From Hymenoscyphus infarciens (taxonomy: Eukaryota; Ascomycota; Leotiomycetes; Helotiales; Helotiaceae), in contig LLCB01000325.1 of the NCBI GenBank assembly GCA_001414345.1, forward strand, positions 1 through 62,724: a stretch of DNA of 62,724 bases, in the 5' to 3' direction. Below the pieces are notes generated by a model that saw only the letters and a list, made by a program, of their open reading frames with translations, did not search any database and was not told where the DNA came from. How positions within the stretch are numbered: position 1 is the stretch's first letter; the number at the start of each line of letters is the position of its first letter. Made by a program: the position numbers and the translations under genes. Shown here piece after piece: positions 11,232 to 23,387 of this stretch.

Positions 11232-11851
11232 TACTCTTATCGTTCTCTGCGCGCCATTCGAGGTCGAATATTGCCAACCCGGGGGTAAAGGGGATTAAGG
11301 TTGTCAAGATCCCCCAAACACGAAGGCTTTGAAATCCAACGATAAGGCCATCCGCAGTCTTAACAAACAAGTTGTTTATCGAATCGAGCGTCTCTAGAAA
11401 ATGTGCGACCAGGGCTGAAAAGTAGCTAGTAAGCTTCCCGTCTCCGAATGAACCGAGTGGTTGTCCCAAGCCGTTTACCACCGTGCTTCATGATTCGCGG
11501 ATTCCGGTATAGCAGCTAGAGGGGCGGGCGGTGGGCTGACAGCTAAGCCATGAGCCGGTTCTGGTGCTGGTGCTGGTGCTGGTGGCGAGGGAGGGGGATG
11601 AGAGTTCCCGTCGGGGGGAGGAGGAGTTATTTGGAGAGGGCGATTGGGGTCTAATCTGGGAAATTAAGATTATTATGTTGGTGTTGAGGTGTACAATCTC
11701 GAGGGGCAACGAGCCGGCGAACTGGAGAGGATGGTATATTGTACGACAACTAGACAAGTAGGAGGGACTTTCCTTGCTCTTGGATAATCGTGAATAGTCG
11801 AGACTCATCTTGGCTTTCGTAACTTGGCACGTGATCGGTCTAGCCGGGAGA
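11232..11851. promoter_or_regulatory. Upstream region of FMP27
   Basis: About 620 bp between the FMP27 start codon and element B. It should hold the promoter and 5' leader. It includes a short CTGGTG tract near 11562-11583. The frames over 11002-11481 and 11488-11808 on the minus strand are open but lack a family match, and the first has no ATG. No core promoter motif stands out. Confidence 0.45.
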
Positions 11852-12153
11852 CACCACGAGCATACAAATGGAAGCGAGTTTCGACTCTCTTAAGAGCCAG
11901 TTATACCAGTTATAACTAGCCCTTCTAAAGGCTATATAACTTAGTTAAAGTGTTACAACTTAGCGAGGTTTAAGATAATATAATCAACGCTTAGAGTATA
12001 TAATAGAAAGAACTTTAGCTAATAAAATAGCTATATAATAACTACTAGAGCTACTATAGATAGCGAGAGTTTAGATAGAAAGTATTATTAGTTAAAAGTC
12101 TAAATAGTATAGACTTATTAAATAGTATATATATATAAATTTTATTTATTAAT

Positions 12154-12192
<39 letters not shown>

Positions 12193-12608
12193 CTTATTTT
12201 AGACTTATTAGTCTATTATAAACTTATATAGTATATATAATTAATTAACTAGTCTAGACTTAGTACTTTTTAGTTTAGTAGCTACTAAGAAGTAGTATAT
12301 ATTAAATATTCTTAAATTATTAGTTTATTAATAACTAAAAACTATATATATTATATACTTCTTTAACTACTAAAGTCTCTATTTACTATCGATGTTCTAA
12401 TATTATAATATCTATATAATATCTAGATAGCTTATAGCTATATATAAGGTTTCTACGCTTAGATAATTTAGCGTAGAGCTAGCTACCGCGTAGCTGCCGC
12501 GTCGCAACGCTCTAACCAAGTCACAGGAGAGCTAGTCATAACCGCTATAACTAGCTCTTAAGAGAGTCGAGGCTCGCTTTTATCTATATGCCCTATATGC
12601 CCGTGGTG
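11852..12608. mobile_element. Complete 757-bp TIR element (element B)
   Basis: The element starts CACCACGAGCATAC and ends ATGCCCGTGGTG. The terminal inverted repeats run inward about 110 bp and include GCGAGYYTCGACTCTCTTAAGAG next to the family hairpin. Flanking 8-bp direct repeats are CCGGGAGA (11844-11851) and CTAGGAGA (12609-12616). They differ by one C/T and one G/A change, both RIP-type. The interior is AT-rich and shares words with the tandem repeats of element A. There is no coding frame, so this is a non-autonomous element; an 8-bp duplication fits hAT, but the assignment is inference. Confidence 0.75.
12153..12192. repeat. (TTTA)10 microsatellite
   Basis: Ten uninterrupted TTTA units inside element B. 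Confidence 0.95.
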
Positions 12609-13050
12609 CTAGGAGAATAGATGTTATCTCCTAACACTGATTTACGCACGTGGTTGGGCTTGCTGGGGTCTTGTCCTTCATCCATCCCAATGCAATCCAA
12701 GTCCCCAACACCTCATTCATTTCACGATGGCTAACACAACGTCAGCCTCACAGTCTGAGTCTGCTATTGAAAATGAACTCCCTTTGGCTCGATGAGAGGC
12801 ACGCTTGCTCCTGAGCACAATGCCTGGCCTCGTAATGACTCCTAAGTCTGACGCTGGGAAGGATGCATATGGCACAAACTTCTCCCATCCAGTCAGTATC
12901 TTCGTCAGTTGATCGTGTTAGTAAGGACACTCCTCTTCTTTTTTTCATCTCCCTAGCCTTTTTTCCCTGATACTTTTGATTGTCCTTGGATTTCTGACAG
13001 TAAATGGGCCATTCGCCAATAGGTAGGCAAACGCTGACTTTCGCTGCTTA

Positions 13051-14710
13051 GTGGAAGGGCGACCATTCAACTCAACAGATCCTATCTTTCAGTTGCCTTG
13101 CGAAATATTAAACCAGATTATCCAAGCGATCGATGTTGGCTCATTAGCTTCCTTTGCACTAGTCAATAGCGACTGCTGCCAGCTTGCTCGTTCACGTCAA
13201 TTTGCCAGCGTGCTCCTGGATTACAGCCCCGCATCAATCTACATCATCCTGTAGTCGTTGATTAACCCCGCTGGTTCCAACAAGCCAACCCACAGGCGGT
13301 GCATAAGGCGTCTTACTGTCGCAGCGAACCCAGACTGGATCTGCCGGAGGCATGGAGTGAAATCCACGGGTTGCTTCGCTTCACTAGACCCGAACGCGAA
13401 GGAAAACATGCTCGGCCAAGCTACAGACCTTTTCGGAATACTATATTGACCTTATTGGACACCTCCTCATGAATGGGTCTACTCTACCCAACTTGGAGAT
13501 GGCTGATTGGAAAGACAAAATTCCTTTATCGTCAACATTATACAGCTCCTTAGCGACATCCAGCATCTCAAGATCCTTGGACTTCCAGTTACTAAAACAT
13601 CTAAAATTTCCGGAGACCAAGTATGGCCACTATGCACCCTTAACATGGAATTTGCACGAGATAGCTCTAATTCCAGCATCTCTCCGATCACCAACAGCAT
13701 ACTTCACCGATGGGCAACAACACTCGGAAGCTTGACGCGGGTGGTCATTCTGGGGGATTTCATGCCGTTGGAGGCAACCTCTTTGACAGTTTCTCATTTC
13801 CGCAAGCTTCGAAACTTGAAAAAATCGGACCAGGGGAACCTGCCAGCGGTGGACATAGATTTTCTTCCCGCTAGCTGGTGGGACGCATTGCTGGATGCAC
13901 CTCCTGTAGCCTGGAGTCTCGACACACTCGCCCCCCTTCTCGGAGAGTGTCTATGCCACATACGCACATTGAAAACTTCCGCAATGTCAAGCCAAGGGGG
14001 AGAAAAATTTGCTCTCGACTTTTTAGCAGCGAATAAACAGATTTTCAAGTTTTCTCTCAAATTATCGCCTTCCTTGGACGCACTTGAACGCCAAATCCTC
14101 CCAAAGCTCGAATCTTCATTTCTCTGAAGTCGTTAAGTCTGGCATGGAATGGCTGGCGAACTCATGTACCAGAAACGCCACTAGCAGCAATTTCTCGAAT
14201 ACGTGGGTTAGGAGAGTTACACCTTTCTGCAAGAGTACAGTATTATTGTCGATGCGGATGGAGAATCTATCATAAAGCCATGAGGAAACACCTTAAAAGC
14301 TTGAAATATCTTCGAAAGCTTGCCTTCAGTCGGTCGGGACACCTGCCCAATTAAAGAACACCCCGAAATTTCCGCCGAAGACCGAATCTTTGACTATTAC
14401 GAGTTCCGCCTCCCCACTCCTCAGGAACTAGCCGCTGCGAACATATCCTCAGCGACGTGCTCTTCTCCTATGGAACAGGGAATGAAAATGGTAGCGTTGT
14501 GGGAAAAGATTCATCGGCAAGAAATGGTGGAGGGGGCGATGCAGTACCTGTCTGTCATTCCCCGGGCTAGACTGAATGTATGTTGGTCAGTACCAGATGA
14601 GTCTCGCGATATCCGAAGAAGTCAAAGTCGTTTTGGTTCCTCTTTGTGAGAAGAGAAGTGATTGTCAACCCTTTCTTCGGTGGATGTTTAGCTGGGATGG
14701 ATGTGGCTGA
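13051..14710 (+). pseudogene. Broken F-box protein gene
   Basis: The frame opens with an F-box: LPCEILNQIIQAIDVGSLAS then FALVNSDCCQLARSRQF. F-box proteins recruit substrates to SCF ubiquitin ligases. One frame can be followed from 13051 to about 14127 and again around 14320-14560, but stops interrupt it near 13252, 13447 and 13504 and several more lie between 14128 and 14320. A frame change near 14570 is needed to reach a plausible C-terminus (GQYQMSLAISEEV) ending at 14710. The first codon is GTG where ATG would be expected. The middle part is a typical variable region of fungal F-box proteins. Some stops could be hidden in introns, but the number and the frame change favour a dead gene. 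An ATG at 12727 opens only a short frame with a TGA after 22 codons. Confidence 0.65.
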
Positions 14711-16782
14711 TCTTGCTGGCATGTATGCGGGGAATTACAGCGAGCTTAGGGGTCTTTCCGCCTTCAGATATTACAGGTTTGTCGACTGGTAACATTTCCG
14801 CACGTGCTGTAAGTCGATTTCGCTATTTCTATCGTTTGAAGCTAGTGTATAGCAAATGAGTTGATTGCTGTCCGAAACGCTCGACACTCCAGCTCATCAC
14901 TTCACGAACCTCTTTGCCAATGTTCTTAACTGCCACACGGGCCGCGGTAGCACACCTTGACACCTCTCGATGTTCTAGCTTTATAGCACATTCCAATGGG
15001 GGACAATGCAGAGTGATTGTTCTAGATATCTAGGTTAATAATCTAAACTGTCTCTACTATTACCCTAGAATGCTAGGACAACGAGCTAGGTAGGCAGGTA
15101 CGAACTGGATTGTTTACCAACATTCAAGCTTCCCTCGAGCATTTTCTCGTTTCTAGGTCTCACGACTCTCAAATTTTCTTGGAGAAGTATGTCCAAAACT
15201 AAAATCAAGATCTTAGACTTTGTTTCTTTCTGCTCACTTCTTTCTTACAACTATCAAATATATGTTAGAGTATTTACTAGCGAGATTAAATTAGGGTTCA
15301 AGGCGTTCTGGCTTTGATTTAGAAGGCTTTATCTGTTCATGAGGACCTTTGGGGGGTTAGGATGCTTATGACGTTATGATGTTACGCTTTCTTTTTTGGT
15401 CTTTCTGGTTTATTGTTGTTGTTTTGCAATATAGGTCTCGGTTTGAGTTTGAGTCTTACTTACTTTACTTCGAACTCTTATTCAGGTTGGGTTTTAGGGC
15501 CTCTCTCTAGCGGATCTACGAATAGGACGTAAAGAGCTCTCGAAGTCCATGTCTTGTTTTTGTGTAGATTTTTTAAAGTCGATATTAGATCGGGGATATA
15601 TATTCATACATAGTGTACTTTGCGCTTATAGTCACAAGTATATCTTCTAGATGTCAAATATGCATATGTAGCTGGGTATTCTCTTGGTTTATTATTTTGA
15701 AAGTTGAGTTCGGATTTCAGATAAATTATCTATTCTTATACTCGCTCAAAGTGTTGGTTTCTTCTACAAGTGTGCAAGAAGCAAGCACTTGACGACAATA
15801 CCTTTAAAATCATATTTCTCTAGACATTCTGGAATTGGTGACTTGGGGGTCTTCGAGGATATTTAATATATTCACGTTACTTAGGTGCATGGAGGACGCT
15901 GTCACAAGCGAAGTCAGGGCGCCTTCTGCAATGGAGTTTTGCGTTCCCTGCCTTGTTAGAGGCCTGAAAGAGGGAGAGAAATTGCGACAGACTAGCGTCA
16001 TGATTAAGACCTCTCAACCACAACTGCTTGATCAATAAAAGGCTATAAACCTTTGCTGATACTGTTAGACATCGATTAGTTTTATTCTTTTTCCGATTTG
16101 ATTTAACCTGGTTGTTAATGCTTTTGGTGGGGTAGCTAGATTTTCCGGTCCAGAAAAACAGGGCCTGGAGCTATTGATTGGACCCTGGTGGATGGACTTT
16201 ACAGGCATGTGATCTAGAGGTCTACAGCAGGAACCCCCTGAAAAGATTAGTGGAGGGATCTGATCAAGCTTCAGGGCTTTCAGGGTATTTTTGCAGGGCA
16301 CTACCCTATATTGCTATAACTTGTGACCTGGTATTTAGTACCAAGCTCGCGAACGGACACTTTTTCACTTTCATTTGGAGGTTCCTGTCTAGAAACAAGC
16401 TCTGTTCTTTCGCATGTTATAATATGAGCTAGATGACGAAAGCTTGCTTTTAAATGGTCTTTTCCACTGCATCAGAGGATGTACAAATTCACCTCCTAGT
16501 AGTGTTTTTCTCAACTAGAGCTAAGAAAATTTCATTCCAGAATATCAAAAGGATTTCGTAAATATGTTTTATATTGCAAAGCTCACCATCTGTCGACATG
16601 TCATTTCCCTGACATGCGACCTCCAGTTTTCCTGTTGTCAATAAGCTGCTTTTTGTCGACTGAGATATCATGACCAGCATAAATATGTTTCCGGATAATG
16701 TCGTCGGCAAGAGCTCTCCGGTTGATAAAAGTTTTTTCCGACAACCCATAATTTTCCCCTTGAAAACTCTTGGGACGCAACC
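14711..16782. other. Gene-poor spacer, about 2 kb
   Basis: Moderately AT-rich sequence without a frame I can recognise. It lies between the dead F-box gene (plus strand) and the stop codon of the GHKL gene (minus strand), so its right side should contain that gene's 3' UTR. Nothing resembling an RNA gene or a transposon end was seen. Confidence 0.5.
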
Positions 16783-19700
16783 CTAACCCAGTCTTGCTCT
16801 CTTCATTGGGTCAGCCGATGAATTGTCGCCATCACTTCTCTCTCGTTTGCGGTTTTCCAATGCTTGGCTGGCGGCGACCTTTTTGTCGTCGGAAGCAGCC
16901 AACAGTTCCTGGAGCATAGAAGCCGCAGTCTCAAGCGTAAAACCCAAGATTTCTTGAGAGCCAGACTTCTGGAGAGCTCGTTGAATCATCTCTAAAATCA
17001 TCTGGAGTCTCGAGAGAACTGATTGGGTGTGCTGAGAATCAGATCTCAGAGCCTCGTTCGATGCACGAAGGGCTTCCAATGTAGCTCTCGTTTCATCTGA
17101 GACTCCTTTGTTCTGGCTAGCCGATGAATATTTTTCGATATCACGCTGCGATTTTTCGATCGTGGCTGAGAGTTCCGCGATCTGGTTTGCCTTGTCGGTT
17201 CGGGCTTGGAGCAGATTTGCATTTTCGGCAGTCAAATCCTCGATCGTGCTTTGGTTCCTTTTGCTTTGCGCTTCATTCTCGAGCTTAACCTTGTTTAATT
17301 CAGTGCTCAATTGGTCCAACTTTTCACCTGTTTCTTCGTGCTTTTTTTTCTCTTCAGCGTGTGCCTTCTTGGATTTAGTCAGCTCGTCCTCAAGCTCAGT
17401 TATCCTCTTTTTTGCCGGTGGCTTTTGGTTGACGGAAGGGCTCTCGCCTTTGTCATCGCGCTCCTTCTCTTTGGCCTCTGCCTGTTCTTCCTCGGTTTCT
17501 TTCTTGGTTTCTTTCTTCTTCTTGCTTTTGCCTTTACCGTTGAGGCTTGGTTTGATGGACTCCGGGGGAATTCCGTAGATAGAGTTCTCGCTGGCTGTGG
17601 CGATCATTGGAAAGTATGAAGATTTCGGATCGAGGTCACAAAATAGCGCTTTAGATGAAATTTGATCCACGGTTTGGAAGGGGCATCCACAACTTGCCTT
17701 GCCCTCAGACTTGACCTCTCCTTCATCATCGTCTGAATCTTCTTGTTCACTTTCCTCTCTATCTGAGAAATCGTCGTCTGAAGAATCATTACTTAGATCA
17801 GATGCAGACTCCTCTAAGTCTTCTGAAAAATGTTAGATTGTTATTATCCCCAATATCAGTAAAGTTCCGAACTTACCATCGGTATTTAAGAGCTGGTCTC
17901 TTTTACTGGCACAGGTACTTTCGCGGTGAAGAGTCACCTTGCACTTCAATTGTATGCCATGAACATCAAATGCAATCTTGCTCTCCGCGTCTGTCCAAGA
18001 AACGGTCAACTCTCCAGCCGTTTCGACTTTCTCAAACCTCACATTTCTTGGCATTTGGCGGAGAGTATCATTGACTCGCTGGACCAATACGGTCGGGCTG
18101 TCATTCGTTGCATATGAATTGCAACTTCGGAGACTGTGGAGGACTGAGCCATATAGTTCTAAGATTATATGGTCACAAGTGAAATTCTCGATGTCTGCTC
18201 CCCGTTGTGACAACCAGCAGGGAGATTTTTCGTGACTTCCATGATACTCAAGCCACTTCTCGTGGATCAAGACAGAGTTGTTTTTAATCAACAGATTCAA
18301 TTCTTTATCAGAAATCGCCTTGAAATCTGTAGCCAGGTTCCTTGTAACTGGGTGTAGCGCCAGTGCAGCACGCAGCAATCTTTTGGTTCCTTCAGAGTAT
18401 GCAGTTTCTTCAAGTTCTGTGAGCGGTGCATTGTCGAGTAACCAAGTATGTTGTTCAGCCGGAGTTCGAAGAAATTCGTGTCGCCGTAGAGCATCCCAAA
18501 CGGAATCAGAAAGCGGTTGGGGGTCCATCTTCAAGGCATCTTTAATGAAATCTCCATCCTAGAAGATGTTAATATTTAGAATAACATTATTTCAAAACAA
18601 TGAAAACAGGTATGCAAGGGCTTTAAGAGGAATAGAAATACTGTCCCATTCTCTCATGGATGACAGCAGTACCATCTACCAGTGTAGTGAAAATGTAGAA
18701 GGAGTGGATGAGAACTCTTACCTTCGTGCTGCTTTGTTTGTAGAAGAAAGAGTTTTCCCCAACCCGTTGCAATAACACATCCCATATTCTTTTCGCGGTG
18801 AATTTGGTCATGAATTCTGCCGCTCTACTAGTATCCGCCCAGTTCTCTTGCTCTAGAAGCTTGCTATAATCGTGAAGAACCTTTGGGTTTTCCACACTTG
18901 CCGAGTTCCAGATATAAGCAAGAGTCCGGGCTTCTTCCGAAGGATTGGTGAGTCTTTGTCGGTCTCTGTTGACATTACCTTCGGCAAAGTTGTAGGCCCA
19001 TTTAAATCCTTTGGTGCTTGACGACTCATGAATAAGACGAAGACCTTTGAGATAAACTCTGCCAGCATAGGCTGGATCTAGAATCAAGTCACCGTATGGC
19101 GTTTGTATGAGAGCTGAGGGAGGATCAAGCACCAGAGAAACTTGAATCCACTCCCGAAATGTCTTTTGATCGACTCGTTTTCCTGTGTCTGCTCGACCGT
19201 AGACATTTCCAATTCGAACCGTGGTGTCTTCCCATATACGCCCCTTCAGTTCTCGTGGGCGAATAGAATCAAGATTCTGGTTGCTCTTGGCCTTCAATTC
19301 CTGTAGTTTCGATGCTGAGATAGGCGAAAGGTCGGCGTAAAAAGTACTCTTATCACGACCTCCGAAACAAAGTCTCCAGTAAAAGTTGGCAGACTCATAA
19401 CGAATCTGATACCCTTTGCGAGCCATGACAAGTGCCGCAGCCTTGAAACCTTCGCCATGAGTACCAGCCATTCTTCCACCCGCATTCCGCTTGTCGCTAA
19501 CTCCAAAATCCAACGCTTTGCGTGTCAAACTTGCTTTGAAGTTAGTGAGTTCGACTTCACCTTTCGCAATTAGGAAACGGGCGAATCCCATAAGTTGGTT
19601 AGTCGTTCCATGACGAACTTCTGCAACCCATTCTGTAGTTCCATCTTTGATGGTGGCCCGAATGTTAGCCCTCGAAACATTGAAACTTGAAATCATGCCG

Positions 19701-19974
19701 TCGATCCTAGAAGCTCTGTCAGTATATACCTAATGCCTAACCTGGAGGCTGTAGCTTACCAGTTTTGACAATACTCTCTAAATGCATCTTGGCCTGTCCA
19801 GTCAGGCACATAATTACGATCCAAATTGAGAGAGTGTTTGGTTGCCTTCAATGTTTCTCTGTCTTCTTCGACGTGCTCGTTGGGATTGTATGCTTCAAAA
19901 TCATCTCCGGGCGAAGAAGCTAAAACTCCCAAACGATTTGTGGGTCGTTGGACAGGCCGCGGAACTTGAAACAT
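16783..19974 (-). CDS. GHKL-fold (HSP90/MORC-like) ATPase with coiled-coil C-terminus
   Basis: Four exons: 19974-19760, 19706-18722, 18558-17877 and 17822-16783. All junctions are GT..AG, introns are 53, 163 and 54 nt, and phases match, giving 973 residues. Exon 1 ends in the ATP-binding N-box (AFREYCQNW, continued as IDGMI in exon 2, near residues 63-78). Exon 2 holds the G2-type loop AGTHGEGFK near residue 154 and the rest of the Bergerat fold. Exon 3 (about 401-628) is a conserved-looking globular part. Exon 4 begins with an Asp/Glu/Ser-rich stretch (about 628-665), then a CGCP segment, a Lys/Glu-rich coiled coil (about 760-900) and a basic C-terminus ending KRARLG, a possible nuclear signal. 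The G1 box is not the usual DxGxG, so ATP hydrolysis is uncertain. MORC proteins share this plan and silence transposons, but orthology is not shown. The start is the first ATG before the N-box. Confidence 0.8.
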
Positions 19975-20106
19975 GAGAGGCGTAAAAATGAGCAAATTCG
20001 AGGTGTAATTCGTGTTTACAGAAAGAATAGAGAAGCTGAAGGGGAGAGAAAACTCAGTTGAGGTACTTTCCCTCAGGTGAAAAGAAAGACACAGGATCTT
20101 TAGAAG

Positions 20107-20280
20107 GATATTTGTGGGTGTAAAGGTGAATATGCAAAGATACGGAGAATGTGAACGTGAAGATATTTGTGGGTGTAAAGGCGAAGATGGAAAGATGCAA
20201 AGATACGGAGAATGTGAACGTGAAGATATTTGTGGGTGTAAAGGTGAAGATGCAAAGATACGGAGAATGTGAACGTGAAT
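20107..20280. repeat. Minisatellite upstream of the GHKL gene, three copies
   Basis: Three copies begin GATATTTGTGGGTGTAAAGG and end CGGAGAATGTGAACGTGAA, with lengths of about 54, 63 and 54 bp. The longer middle copy has a 9-bp insertion (GGAAAGATG-like). It lies 130-300 bp upstream of the GHKL start codon, in its probable promoter or 5' leader. A minus-strand frame runs through it, but only because the units are multiples of three. Confidence 0.85.
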
Positions 20281-21200
20281 GTTTTGTTGCTGAGAGACTT
20301 CAAAGTGGATGCTGAAGATGAGGACTCAAGTTGAAGTCTGGCGTCGTTGCGTGTCGATGTGTACGGCGTTTCAAGTACCAGATGCTGTTTGAGACTGCGA
20401 GTTTTGAGAAGAAGTTGTGTTGAGTAAAAGGTTGTAAGGTAGAAGAAAGTTTTGGGAGGAAGAGAGACCTTTTTATAGACAATGAGGGCGCGCCAAAGGA
20501 GCAGGTGAAGCGACTCCTCCATCCAGTTCAACTCTTAGAAAACCAACTGAAAAGCTACTTCAAAGTATTATGAAACTTATCAATGTCTTATATCAAACCC
20601 ATATCTCCAGAGGCTCGCTGGCTTGATATTTTACGTATCATGAACTGGAAAAAGCTTTGCTAATACAAACATCAATACTTCTCAACACGCCCCTCTCCAA
20701 CAAGATATTCTCCTACAACAGTTTTTTTTTTCACATGTCTGACAACTCACAGGACTTATCAGCACCTAAAAATACGACTTCAAAACATATAGCACTGACC
20801 TATTAACAAGAGATAAGAGAGAGTCACAGAGGCACCTAGAAAAGAGCGGCTAAGCTGCTTTTTTTTCTGTAGCTTTTCCTCTGAAAATGGCTTAATCAAG
20901 GTGGGTGTTATTATTCATGAGGATATGACGGAATTGGGCCATTCTCTCTACCATTTCAATGCTAATAATATTTGCTTGCCACAAACCACAGACCTTCTCT
21001 TACTCCTTACTAGAAGCCTACAGGCCTATAGTACCTAGCAATATATCTCAAACTTTCTTCCTGCTAACAATTAGCAACAACATCCATATCTCAAAGTAAT
21101 TGCTCTTCTATCAGAAGTCTAGTTATACTATAATTCCATACTTTCGTATCCGTTTCCATAAACCTTCAATTTTGAACCTCTTCTATAGTACTATGACTTA
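20281..21200. other. Spacer between the GHKL gene and the transposon nest
   Basis: Upstream flank of the GHKL gene, then non-coding DNA with a short T run near 20725. Composition turns AT-rich abruptly near 21200, where the nest begins. No feature was recognised. Confidence 0.5.
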
Positions 21201-21207
21201 AGTTTCC

Positions 21208-21382
21208 TATAGCGATTACAGAAGCTATATCAAGAGCATAGGATAAGCAAAGTAAAGTTAAAATAGATGCTTAATTCCTAGAACTATAGAGGAGAGCATA
21301 AGGCTTTAAATACTCTACTCCTCGCTTAAAAGGTAGGGATTATTAGGTAATCCTTTATCTAACCTACCTTTATTCTATAATA
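21208..21382 (-). repeat. Copia 3' LTR
   Basis: 175 bp, colinear with 39849-40023 over its full length. Most differences between the copies are C/T or G/A. Preceded by the target duplication TTTCC. Confidence 0.88.
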
Positions 21383-23036
21383 TATCTCTTAAATAACCTT
21401 TCTTAATTAGAAAAGCGTCGTTTACTATATATATAGATTCTATAACCTAACCTTTTTCTTTTCTTTTTATAACTTCTTTAAAACTCTCTTACTACTGCTA
21501 GACTATTATAGTATATACTGCCTAATAAAAAACTATAGTATAAAGCTTATATTTACCTTTTCTAGGCTCTTATATTAACTAAAATAGCCTCTCTCTTAGA
21601 TCTCTTATCTTCTAGATAGTAAGACCTTTATAAATAATAGTCTTATACTTGTTTATAAGTATTATAAAGCTAAAGTTACTAATAAAAGTAAATATTATAA
21701 AGATAAAGTTAATAAAGAAGATATTAAATATATAATTAATAGATTAGAACCTAGGCGTTATATACTTATAAGTTCTTTTAAGTATATTAATCCTTATACT
21801 ATACTTTAGCTAACTATATAAGAATATTAAATATTAAATCCTTTATATATTTCCTCTTTTAGTCTAGTTATACTCTAGAGTAGTATACTTAGTAGATTTT
21901 ATACTATTAATATCTCTAAGAACGAGCTAGAGAAGTTAGTAGTTATAAGCTCTAATTAATATTAAGTCTCTAAAAACAATTCTAAACTTAAAAAACTTCT
22001 TAAGAAGCTTTTAGCTATTAATACTAAGATTTTAAACAAACTTTCTAGTAATAATATTAAGTAATTAACTATTAGTAGTAAGAGCTTACTTACTATACCT
22101 TCTATTAAGAAAGGTTATTTTAATATTTTAAATTTTTAAGAAGCTTTTTATAAGAGCTATATTACTTCTATAGTAACTAGTAAATTAACTAGCTACTACT
22201 ATAATATAGAATCTAAAAAAGTAGTATACTATTTTAATTATACTATTAGATATTCTTATAAAGCGTTACTAAGTATCTATCTCCTTTTTATAATTACCTT
22301 AACTAAAAATCTTAAGAAATGTTAGACTAATATTAGTAATAAAGTTTATATAAAGCTTTATTTAGTTAGTTTTCTACTTCTTATTTTATTTCTTTAGCTA
22401 ATTTTATAGATTTAGAAGTAAGAGAAGTTATATAGTACTATTTATATAAGACTTAAATAAGGTTTTAGAAGCTCTTAGTTATCCTTAGTTTTAAACTATG
22501 CTTATTATTATAAGGAGTTTAATAGTTTTTAAAGTCTTGCTTCTAATAATAAACTAAATAGTAATACTTCTAAGGTTTTAAAGTATAGTAACTATATTCT
22601 TAAGAGTACTCCTTTTATAGCTTTTATCTTAAATAGTACTCTACTTATAAGAGCTAATACTTATAGTTAAACTAAGAGTTTAAGTACTTCTTATAAGAGT
22701 TCTACTATTTATAGTAAAGATAATACCTCTCTTTTTAAGTAGTAAAAGTCTACTTAAAAGCCTTTAAAGGTTTTTTTAAAGAGCTATCTTAAAAAATCTA
22801 TTTTAAAGTCTATTCTAAGAAAGACTATTTTAAAAAAAACTGCTCTTATAAAGCTAGTTTTTAAGAAGTTATCTTCTAAGAAGCTTATTAATAACTATTC
22901 TAAGTATTCTTTAAAAAGCTATAAGTATAAGAAGGATATTTCTAAGAGTAAGGAGTCTAAGGATAATAATAGTAATAATAAGTTTAATAGTAATAATCTT
23001 AGTAATACTCTTAATAAAATAGGTATAGTACTTACT

Positions 23037-23387
23037 TGTGACGGCATGCCGTCCTATATAGCCGATATTACGTGGCATATGCCGTATATATTAGCTTTCG
23101 GTAGTTGTTGTTTTATATTATTTAATTTAGGAAGGTTACGTCTGTCTAGACTTTCGGACGTACTTCGTAGGGTTCAGGCTTTTGTATTAGCCGACGTATG
23201 TCGTTGTTCGGTTTCGTACCCCTTTTTGTCGTCCGAACCTCTTATATATAGCAGCCTACTCTCTTAGAGTCAGAAAAGGCCAGTTATTGTTTTCTTCTAT
23301 ATTAGAGCCTAGTATCTACACACGTCATTCTGCTATATATACTCCTATATGCCTCTACTATAGTTATATATATTTCATGCCGTTACA
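23037..23387 (+). repeat. 5' LTR (351 bp)
   Basis: Matches 26139-26489 end to end. It is the less mutated copy: where the two differ, it nearly always has C or G and the other T or A. It contains a TATATATAGCAGCCT stretch near 23250 that could be a TATA region. Confidence 0.9.

Noticed and set aside
11002..11481. Open minus-strand frame overlapping the FMP27 start, as a possible upstream exon or uORF
   Set aside because: It has no ATG (begins at GTG just after a stop) and is out of frame with FMP27. The FMP27 ATG is followed directly by the expected membrane helix.
12727..12950. First exon of the F-box gene starting at the ATG at 12727
   Set aside because: A TGA follows after 22 codons, and no donor/acceptor pair was found that gives a clean join to the F-box frame.
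20100..20531. 143-codon frame with YTHKYLHVHILRIFA repeats upstream of the GHKL gene
   Set aside because: The repeats are explained by a minisatellite with units that are multiples of three; the rest has no coding character.
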